From positions 12,753,241-12,817,240 of the forward strand of contig CM049318.1 in assembly GCA_026874595.1 (NCBI GenBank): DNA of 64,000 nucleotides, read 5' to 3'. The stretch is from Sipunculus nudus (taxonomy: Eukaryota > Annelida > Sipuncula > Golfingiida > Sipunculidae). Below are positions 55,815 through 64,000 of the stretch, in pieces (position 1 is the first letter of the stretch; every line of letters begins with the position of its first letter). Under the pieces are notes generated by a model. It made no database searches. It was not told the origin of the DNA and saw nothing but the letters and a program-made list of their open reading frames with translations. Made by a program: the position numbers and the translations under genes.

Positions 55815-56395
55815 GGTGGTACTCGGCGGCGTGCGCAGTGGAGTAGGCATTTGATTATTTGACAAACGAAAAGCTTTCGATCAGGTCAATCTATTGGATA
55901 AGCTTTTCAGCCGGGGCGCTCGCGCACACTCGCACTTTTTTGCCGAAGGGGGTAGGGGTCAGTTTGACCTTTCTGTGAGCAATGACGCGAATTCCATTTA
56001 CTTGCATGATAAAAGATTATTGTATTTATGTAGTCTACAAAACAACTAGGGTTATATTGTGTGGTGCAGCATGTGCTCAAAGAGAGAAATGGTCAAAATA
56101 CTATACTGAAAATGCATATTTATTTTATTCAAAATGTTCTATACAGTGTGTGTGTAGGGGGGGGGGGGGGGAGGGGACGACATCGGAATCGCTTCAGCTG
56201 CAGAATGACCCTCTCTACCCCCGACACTCACTCATTATTCTAAAACGCACCAAAGCTTTAGTATAGTATGGTCATATTCCATAAATGTGTAATGTTTATT
56301 AAACATACCTGACACGTAAATAGGTTATTTTATGGTGTTACACAGTCACAAGCATCTTTGGGGGAATAAGAGTACCATTAAATTGGATGTTCATA
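55815..56395. other. no gene seen; G-run
   Basis: This contains a 16-base G run near 56158-56173. No supported frame. Confidence 0.4.
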
Positions 56396-56399
56396 TAAT

Positions 56400-56870
56400 T
56401 TACCTTGACGAGTTTTCCGAGGAAATTGATATAGTTTTGCCAAGGTAGATGCCTAGTTTAATAACAGCCAACCAGCAATATACAGACAGATCTCGAAGTT
56501 CATTTGGTATTGTGTTTTTTCTTTATCTTCTTCGCCAAGCTCCTTCAATACGGAATCGTCTGCTTACAGTACCATCTTTTTAACTAGTGATATCATGTCA
56601 TTTACAGAAAGAAGAAAATAAATAGGCCTCAGAATTTGCTGAAGCCCATATGTGATATATAGGCAGCGTGTCTGAAAATGTTTCATTGACAAATACTACT
56701 TGAATTCTTCTGTTACTGAGGTAAGATTGCGGACCTATTTACAATCACGGCAGACTGTTTGATACAACAGAAAGCTTGACAGTGTCGAATGCCTGTTTGG
56801 AGCTATAGAAACATGCATTATGTTTGTGTAATAGGATTCAGACGCGGATCCAGCCAACTTCTGAGTTATG
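56400..56870 (-). pseudogene. LINE reverse transcriptase remnant (minus strand)
   Basis: Read on the minus strand, pieces in shifting frames follow RT order. These are QAFDTVKLS (~56800), SNRRIQVVFVNETFSDTL (~56700), ILRPIYFLLSVND (~56620) and ADDSVLKELGEED (~56550). NFEICLYIAGWLLLN (~56480) ends it. ADD is the catalytic motif. It resembles CR1/jockey-group elements. No ends could be defined. Confidence 0.6.
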
Positions 56871-57640
56871 GTAAAGCTGACTTGAGCCTCGGCTGTTAAG
56901 TGGCCAACTGCATGTCGTGTCCGTGCTTCTCTTGTTCATGTGTCATCATTAAAGGTGCGGTTTACCTATTCAATCTGTTATCTTAAAAGATCATGAAGGG
57001 GCGTCACTAAAAAGCAAAAGTTGCATTTTTATGGCTCATATCAGAGCATGCAGGCTAATAAAAACAAACAGTTTGCACATGTGTTACTATACTCCTTTAT
57101 ATCAACCCTGTATATCGAGTTGCAATTTTTTTTATGTTTACCCAAAGGTCGGCGCTGATCAAGCTATAGTTTGATGTTGCATGACAAGTGACAAGTGTAG
57201 AGGTGGAAGTTTTCACATGTTTATGATATATTTGTAATATTATTATATATTTATTATATATATATATACATGTATATGGATAGTGGACAGATCACCCCCC
57301 CCCCCCCCCAAAAAAAAAAAAAAAATTCAGGATCTGGGATTTATGGGGTCGAATGCCTTTTGAAGTTCGTGAACCACCATGTCTGTAAAAAAAATAGCTA
57401 GATCAGCCGAGAAACGTAAGTTAAATAGTTTAAACGATGATCTGGAGATATCCATCCAGATCGATGAGGCTTGGGTAGTACCAGAATTGGCCGACAGGCG
57501 TCTCTATTGTCTCAAGAAGGTATCATTTTGTGTATCAAAAACGGTTATCTGAACTCGTTAAGCGATAGTTAGCTTTAAGTGCATCTGGTGCAGGTGAAGA
57601 AAAAAAAAGGAAATTTTATTACACTTCATACATGGAAGGG
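56871..57640. other. no gene seen; simple repeats
   Basis: This holds a (TA)n stretch (57243-57270) and a poly-C/poly-A tract (57295-57326). No supported gene. Confidence 0.4.
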
Positions 57641-57649
57641 AAAAAATGT

Positions 57650-57737
57650 TCCCGCGAACCGGAATCGAACCGGTGACCTAAGGATATCTGTTTTTCACAC
57701 CTACAGTCCTCCGCTCTACCAGCTGAGCTATCACGGG
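57650..57737 (-). tRNA. tRNA-Tyr(GTA) with a 15-nt intron
   Basis: On the minus strand the acceptor CCCGTGA pairs with TCGCGGG with one U-G pair, and the discriminator is A73. The D-arm is GCTC/GAGC, the anticodon loop CTGTAG-A, and the T-arm ACCGG/TTCGATT/CCGGT. A 15-nt intron (GTGTGAAAAACAGAT) follows position 37, the normal place for tRNA-Tyr introns. C1-G72 and A73 are the eukaryotic Tyr identity elements. The B box is intact and a six-T terminator follows the 3' end. Total 88 nt, 73 without the intron. Confidence 0.95.
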
Positions 57738-58287
57738 ATATGTTAAGGACGTGTTGTCTGATCATTAAGTGTGAGGTAGACCGGTTGGCCGTCGGACACA
57801 AGAACAGGGTGAAAATATTTGAGACATACCTGTATAGCAGCCAAGTTAAACGACAAAATAAAGGGAATTTAAAGCTGTTATGGCTCAGATATGAAATAAT
57901 ATATAGTGTATTCATAAACTACAATATATGACGTCACTGTATTATTCACAGATTATTGATTCTTTGATGGCATGTGCGTGACAGTGCATGTCTCCTTTCT
58001 TTGTTATGTAACCGGTCCAGACTTTTTCCGACGGACAATATAACAATGAGCATACTAATTTTTATTATAATATAATATATTTATTTTACATGTTACATAC
58101 ACTAATACTCAATGTTCAATTGCAATCTTTCATGACATTTTATAACCCAGTATTGTTGTTATGACCATGGATCCTATCATTACCGACATCTGGTGCCTAC
58201 CTGTTGCACTAAATCGTGCTTCGATTTCGTCCGATTCACTCGTTTTCTGCATGTTACATTTGTTGATTCGGATGATAAGTGAATCAC
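57738..58287. other. no gene seen
   Basis: AT-rich flank upstream of the tRNA-Tyr gene. No frame or repeat I can support. Confidence 0.4.
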
Positions 58288-58530
58288 TCCATGATCAAAA
58301 TCCATGCAAAGAATCATGGTAATCAATGCAATAGTTGTTCAGATACTTGAGCCTTTGTATCAAATTTTCTATTATTCTTGGGGGTACTTCAGAGCCCCAT
58401 AGCTCGAAGAAAATGGGTAACAGAGACCAAATTCCAGGTTCCACAGGGACTTTTCATGGGCCTCCCTGCAAGACACGAGTGAAGATCCTAGGTCTAGTCC
58501 TTAGGATTTGTGCCCTGTTAACAGAAAACC
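58288..58530 (+). mobile_element. pearl-like fragment, subfamily 3
   Basis: This matches 61760-62010 (CATGATCAA, TATGCAAAGAAT, GTTCAGATACTT, AGCCCCATAGCTC, GATTTGTGCCCTGTTAAC). It stops before the tetranucleotide tract and hairpin. Confidence 0.55.
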
Positions 58531-58580
58531 ACATCTTAAGGTCTCGAAAATAGAGAAAAAAAATCGTGAAAAAAATAAAA

Positions 58581-59885
58581 ACAAGTGACCCATGGGTCAT
58601 GACGCTCAGCTGACAAGCATGACCTGTATTTAAAGCCTGATGGTATACCATATTGTAAGATTTGGCATGATAGGTTGTATATTCTTGTATTTCATGTCAC
58701 ACTTAATGAGTTCAATGGGCTTCTCTCTCTCATTTGCAGCTGTTCTCAATAATAGGAATATTTTAATTATTATTATAACTTTACTGATTTTGTGAATTTA
58801 ATCTTTCGTATACATTCAAACCTCTGCATTACCTTGTGACATATCACACATATATAACAAGCCTTTGTTCCATGATGTCTGGGTACTGATTGCATAATCT
58901 CCTAGTCATGGTCACTGGGTCCCGTATTTCTACAGGCCAGATCCTAATCTGTTAATCTCATCAGGGTAAAGGTGTTGATCTCATCAGGGTGACCACTAAT
59001 GGGGGGGGGGGGGGGGGTCCCGTGATGTTTGGTCAGCTAAGAGCACACATAGATAGATGATATCAGGATAACGTATAATTACACTGTATGTAGACCTTGT
59101 ATATGTCAGGGTATAATCAACAAACTCTCATTTCATTGGCCAGTATAGGGGGTGGAGTTCACCTCACCCATCTGACCAATGGAATGAATGGTGATGTTAT
59201 TGGTTATATTCAAATGAGAGAGAGAACAAAAACCATGGGATAATTATGTGTGGGGAGATTTCCACTTTGGCGACTCGGCACCTAGGACAGTTTCTGTGTA
59301 TGGACATTTTTATCATATACTTAATACAAGAAGAATAAAAAATGGTTACCTAAGTTACCGAATTTGTGTGTTGTGGCTGTGTGCCACAAGTGCCACAAAC
59401 TTGCTTGAACGAGAGCGTGACTGGGAGAAGTTCAGTCAAGTAATATAAGTTTACAATATGGTATCTGACCATACTTGGAAGATGGAAGGTTTGGGATGAA
59501 AAGTCTGACTTGAAATGCATCCACAACTTTTTTCAAGAAGCTGGTCCTGTGACATTGACCTTTGACCCAAAGACCTAAATATCAAAAGGTTTGTTCCTCT
59601 ATTGACATGTAAGGTTTGGGATGATTATTTTGGGTATAAGAATTAATTCTGGGAGGTGCAAACACACCCCGTAACTCAGAGAATATTGTCACAGTGACCT
59701 AATTTCAGATCAGGAGATCTTTTTAGAACCTCTAAGACTGCATAGGGTTCATGTATCTAGCCCTTACAGTTACAATTTGTGCCCTGCTAACGGCCGGACG
59801 GCTGGCCGGACGGACAGACGGAAGGACGACGGACAAAGACCCATCGCTATGGCATAGCATGACTAAAAGTCAGCTGAGCTAAAAA
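58581..59885 (+). mobile_element. pearl-like element, copy 6 (divergent core)
   Basis: It has the full 5' terminus ACAAGTGACCCATGGGTC and the 3' hairpin with GCTAAAAA. Only 59470-59885 resembles the other copies internally. The segment 58627-59450 is unlike them and includes a 19-base G run at ~58999 and a frame at 59248 that I do not recognise. Confidence 0.5.
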
Positions 59886-61719
59886 TCACTGAAACTGCAG
59901 TGACAAAAGGATTTCTAAGGTGACTAACTGGCAGACATGATGGATTTCTGACAAGTCTGACATTTGATATCACACATCCTCCAATAAGAGACCAAACTTG
60001 TAGCAAATTCTCCAAAGGATGTTACAGTAATGAATGTCCAAAACAATGCAAAAGGCATTTTCAGGCCCTCATATTAGATTTATAGATATGCAAATGTAAA
60101 AAGTGAATGTCCAATATTTTTTATTATCACTCTGCTTTTCAATGGGATCGGCAGGGTAGGTAAACTGCAAAACCTGAAAGAAAAGAAATGCAGAAAGCAT
60201 GACTGAAGGTCTTGTAATAAAAAAAGCCATCCTAAATCCAGGTACACATCCACATATTATGAGAACAAACATTTGCTTTTATATGTGGTGATTTATATAA
60301 AAATATTCAGATATCTAGGAAACTAAGTTAATTGCTATGATTCCATAAAATAAACTGCAAAATGTTCCCATCATCTTATAAATCAGTAGCTAAACCTTAA
60401 TACTATACTCTCACAGTCTTAATGCCTGTCTGAAGCATTCCGGCAACAGTGTTTTTATTATGCAGTAACGAGGTATTTATCACTCAGCCTTATCACTTAA
60501 CAGGCTGATACAAAAGAGAGTCATATGTCACCAGCATCACTCACAATTACAGCCACACAGTGAGATGTACCATAACCAATGGTTATATGTACAAGAAAAA
60601 TAGAGATGGTCTACAAAATAAGTTATTGTGAACATCCCTGACCTATGACCTTGGCCTTTTGCCCACATATTAACTGGATTCTTTCTAAATGATGGGTAAC
60701 TACTAACCACTTACATCTGGCCGGGTGTAATTACTTGGCAACCAATGAGTGAATAACTTAGAACTGCAACCTTTAACCTCCTGACCAGCTGACCTCAAAA
60801 TCAATTAGTTATTTCTTCATGCAAAAAGACCCATAAATATGAAGTTTGATTCACATTCAGTGATGCATTGATGTGGCATATGTGAAAGACTGAAGGTTTG
60901 GGTTGAACAGTTTCACTTGAAATATGTTCACAAGCATTTAGAACAATATTTTGACCTTTGACCTTTTGAACTCAACATCAATAGGCTTCTTCCCCTATTG
61001 GTTGGTAAGCCATATATGACAGATGGAAAGTATAGATTGAAAAGTTTGCCTGAAAATTACTCCACGCAAGAAGAGGGTGCTGTGAACTTGACCTTTGACC
61101 TCAAAATCAACAGGTCTTTTCCCCTGTTGGCAGAGAAGCGATATCAGTGCTGAAAGGTTTGGAATGAAAGGTCTAGCTTGAAATGTGTCCACAACCTTTT
61201 CAAAGAAGTGGATCCTGTGACCTTTGATCTTGTGACCTCAACATCTATAGGATTCTTCTCCCACTTAGTAGGTGAGCTATATGTGGAAGATCAAAGAATT
61301 GGGATGAAAGGTTTGGCTTAAAATGTATCCACAGGCTTTTCAAAGAAGTTGGTTCTGTGACCTTGACCTTTGACCTTGTGCCCTAAAAATAATTATGGTT
61401 CTTCCCCTGTTGGTAGGTGAGCTGTATGTGAAAAAGATGGAAGGTTTGGGATGAAAATTTTGCCTAAAAGAATTATTTCTGGGGGGTGCAAACACACCCC
61501 ATAACTTCGAGAATATAGGTCGCAGTGACCTAATTTCAGGTTTGCAAGGAGATCTTTTTTAGAACCTCTAAGACTGCATAGGGTTCATGGCCCTAGCCCC
61601 TACGGTTACGATTTGTGCCCTGATAACGGCCGGACGGACGGCCGGACGGACAGACGGAAGGACGACGGACAAAGACCCATCGCTATAGCCCAGCATGACT
61701 GAAAGTCAGCTGAGCTAAA
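59886..61719 (+). mobile_element. pearl-like element, copy 7, 5'-truncated
   Basis: It begins at ATCACTGAAACTG, which corresponds to ~43317 inside copy 4, and runs to the hairpin and GCTAAAAA. It directly abuts the 3' end of copy 6 at an A-run. AGGTCA cores on the reverse strand lie at 60950-61390. Confidence 0.6.
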
Positions 61720-61759
61720 AATACAGGTAGCGCCACCAGTCTGCAGAAACTGATGAAAC

Positions 61760-62089
61760 ACTCCATGATCAATGTCTATGCAAAGAATAATGGCGATCAA
61801 TGCATTAGTTGTTCAGATACTTTAGTTTTTGCATCAAATTTTCCATTATTCTGGGGGGTACTTCGGAGCCCCATAGCTCAAAGAATATGGGTAACAAAGA
61901 CCTAATTCCAGGTTTTCAAGGAGAATTTTCATGGATCTCCCTGGATGTTAAGTAAGAAGATTCCAGGTCCAGCGGTTACGATTTGTGCCCTGTTAACAGA
62001 CAGACGGCCGGACGGCAGGATGGCCGGACGGAGTCGGACAAAGGGTGATCGTTATATCTCAGATGACTTACAGTCAGCTGAGCTCAAAT
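61760..62089 (+). mobile_element. pearl-like element, subfamily 3, 3' part
   Basis: This has the ATAATGGCGATCAATGCATT start shared with related fragments, a GACGGCCGGACGG tract at ~62000, and the terminal hairpin CAGCTGAGCT at ~62085. It lacks recognisable AGGTCA cores. Confidence 0.55.
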
Positions 62090-62770
62090 CGAACAGAATC
62101 TACCCATATTAGCAGGTTAGCAATATCTTGAAGATAGAAGGTTTGTGATGAAAAGTTTGGCTTCAAATGCATACGCATTCGTTAAAAAAACAAAAATGAG
62201 CCTGTGACCTTTGACTGTTGGACTCTAAAATCGATAATCGGTTCTTACTTTAGTGGTGGGCCATATATAAGTTAAGTTTGAAACCAAAATGTCAAACGAA
62301 ACTGGAGGTATCATCTGGAAACTATTTTGTGAACAGATGGCCTCTGTGACCATGACCTTTGACCTTGTGACCCCAAATTCATTTATGCTCTCCCCATACT
62401 GGCAAATCAGCTAAATGTGCAAGATGAAATGTTTGGGATGAAAAGCTTGGCTTAAAATGCAGCCATTATCTTTTTAAATAAGTGAGTCTAGTGACCTTGA
62501 CTTTTGACCTCATGACCCAAAATTCAAAGAGGTTCTTTAGTGGTGGGCCATGTGTAAGTCATGTTTTAAATCCATATTTCAATCCAACCTGGAGCTATCA
62601 TCTGGAAACAAAAGAGTGTGGATGGACGGATGGACAGACAGACAGCCAAACAGACAGACAGACGGTGATTACTATAGGGCATCCACTTGTGATCCATAAA
62701 CACACCAGGTTTAGGGGCACTAGATGGAAACGCAGCTGAGAAACTGGCATGATTGTTGTCATTTTTGGTA
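62090..62770 (+). mobile_element. pearl-like element, subfamily 2 remnant
   Basis: This is the reverse-complement relative of 40783-41350. It has cores with TGACCTTTGACCTTGTGACC, a GACA run at 62622-62665, and GGCATCCACTTGTGATC at 62678. It lacks both termini. Confidence 0.55.
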
Positions 62771-62772
62771 AA

Positions 62773-62815
62773 ACAAGGGACCCATGGGTCTCGGCGCTCA
62801 GCTGAAGTTTGAAAT
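62773..62815 (+). mobile_element. pearl-like 5' terminus
   Basis: ACAAGGGACCCATGGGTC followed by CGCTCAGCTGAAG is the canonical 5' end with one change. Sequence after it does not match the other copies, so it is a solo end or a different subfamily. Confidence 0.45.
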
Positions 62816-64000
62816 TTTTGCAAATGTAAAATAGGCAAAATATTCTATTGTGATGTTTTTCATATATATAAGCATATGAGAAGCTAAGAGGAAAGGGGCC
62901 CTCCTACTTGGTTATATTAAAGTTCTAAATATATTATTGCAAAATTTATACTCTGACAAGACTGTTATGAAGAAAAACAGTAAAAGTTTTGAGATACTGT
63001 GATGCATATGAAAAATTTACAGATGACCAGGCAAGTGGACAGAATGGACTAATACCTTTATTTCACCTTCAAGGGAATAATGCATTTAAGTTAACATATA
63101 AGCCTATTTTTTAGCATATCCACTTTTTCCATTAATAGTTTTTACCTGATTCATTTTTTTATTTACAAGTTTTATAAATTTGTAATAAAAAATCTAGAAA
63201 TATAATTTAAAATATCAGAATTCTAAGTTATATATCCAGAGTGTAGCTCATATTGGGTCATATTATGCAAACACATATATTTTATTATTTTTAAATCACA
63301 AATGTTTAAACTGAATTTAAAAGAAAATAATGCCGTAACATGGCATCTTCAAGATTATCCCTTAAAAAAATACTTTTGAACAGTTTTGCACATTGGAGTT
63401 TTCAGTACATGCTTAATTTTATTCACCTAAATAAAATAAAAGATTATGTAAATTTGATAAAATAAAATCATCTTTTCAAATAAAATATATACACTGTTGG
63501 TTGAATGAGGGACAAAAAATATCATCGTGCTAATATTTCAGCTATAATTTATTACTGGAATAATATTTAATTTCACGCCTGGTGAAGTATTTACTCTTCT
63601 GAAGTAAGGAATTACTTATCTGATGAATATTCACACTTTCATACTAATACACCACTTTGTGGACACAATTAAATGTGCACTTAAATCATTATAACCCTGG
63701 TGGTACAATACAAAATCTAAAATGTAGCATAGCCAAGAATAAAAATGAATAAAATACAAAAAAAATAACATTAATCTAGTTAATGCACCATCGGGGGGGG
63801 GGGGGGAGTGCAGGGCAGAGGGGAAGCCTGCTATAGTAGTGGCCAAGCTGAGCCAAGGCAAGCTGCCTGGGGTAGGTTACATAACACGAGTGAAGGCTGT
63901 ACTACTAGGTGGACTAGATGTAAACAACACTTGACATGGTGTATGGGAACTTGAATAAAAGCTACACTTTTCAATCAATTCCTTTAAAATTTCAGATATT
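62816..64000. other. AT-rich, no gene seen
   Basis: No supported frame. A 14-base G run lies at ~63794. Confidence 0.4.

Noticed and set aside
58999-59017. Poly-G tracts as possible G-quadruplex signals
   Set aside because: Single homopolymers of this kind recur in the window, sit in transposon or intergenic DNA, and their length is unreliable in assemblies.

Overview
The window looks like metazoan nuclear DNA, most likely from a mollusc and probably a bivalve. The signs are intron-containing gene pieces, an intron-bearing tRNA-Tyr, several classes of animal transposon, and many copies of a 2.4 kb element. That element combines ~140 bp cores rich in AGGTCA words with GACGG/GACA tetranucleotide runs, an architecture I associate from memory with bivalve 'pearl'-type non-autonomous Helitron-like elements. 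No bacterial gene organisation is present. Very little of the window is host coding sequence.

Positions 1-29610 are dominated by a tandem array of a ~606-633 bp unit, and each unit carries one 73-nt tRNA-Arg(ACG) gene. I count 24 full-length tRNA copies plus one degenerate edge copy. The array runs off the left end of the window. It is cut into blocks A (1-5251), B (7686-8941), C (11392-14759) and D (22950-28157) by two copies of a pearl-like element and by an 8.2 kb KDZ/Zisupton-like DNA transposon. That transposon has an 8-bp target duplication, 13-bp terminal inverted repeats, subterminal repeats, an Ulp1-like protease remnant and a transposase remnant. Nearly identical higher-order duplications (2.5 kb = 4 units, 1.24 kb = 2 units, 3.7 kb = 2 units plus element) show that the array is being homogenised. 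Each unit also holds two tRNA 3'-end-like remnants, so the unit is itself composite. At its right edge the array decays into diverged units flanking a captured gene fragment (28158-28841).

Positions 29670-35317 hold a decayed Ty3/gypsy LTR retrotransposon flanked by AAAT. Its domain order is Gag, protease, integrase, RT, RNase H. Integrase ahead of RT is the order described for Gmr1-like elements. Next come a pogo/Tigger-like element (35531-36751, TA target site), a LINE that has lost most of its endonuclease (37440-39712), and a second pearl-like subfamily (40346-42155).

Positions 42160-64000 are a gene-poor, repeat-rich stretch. It holds several pearl-like elements, two more LINE RT remnants (47370-48660; 56400-56870 on the minus strand), one tRNA-Tyr gene on the minus strand (57650-57737), and three in-phase exon-like segments of an unrecognised host gene (45190-46278). 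The rest is AT-rich sequence in which I see no supported gene.

The best candidate for an undescribed system is the tRNA-Arg array. It is a satellite-like array in which functional-looking tRNA genes, tRNA fragments, higher-order duplication, anticodon change and compensatory change occur together.
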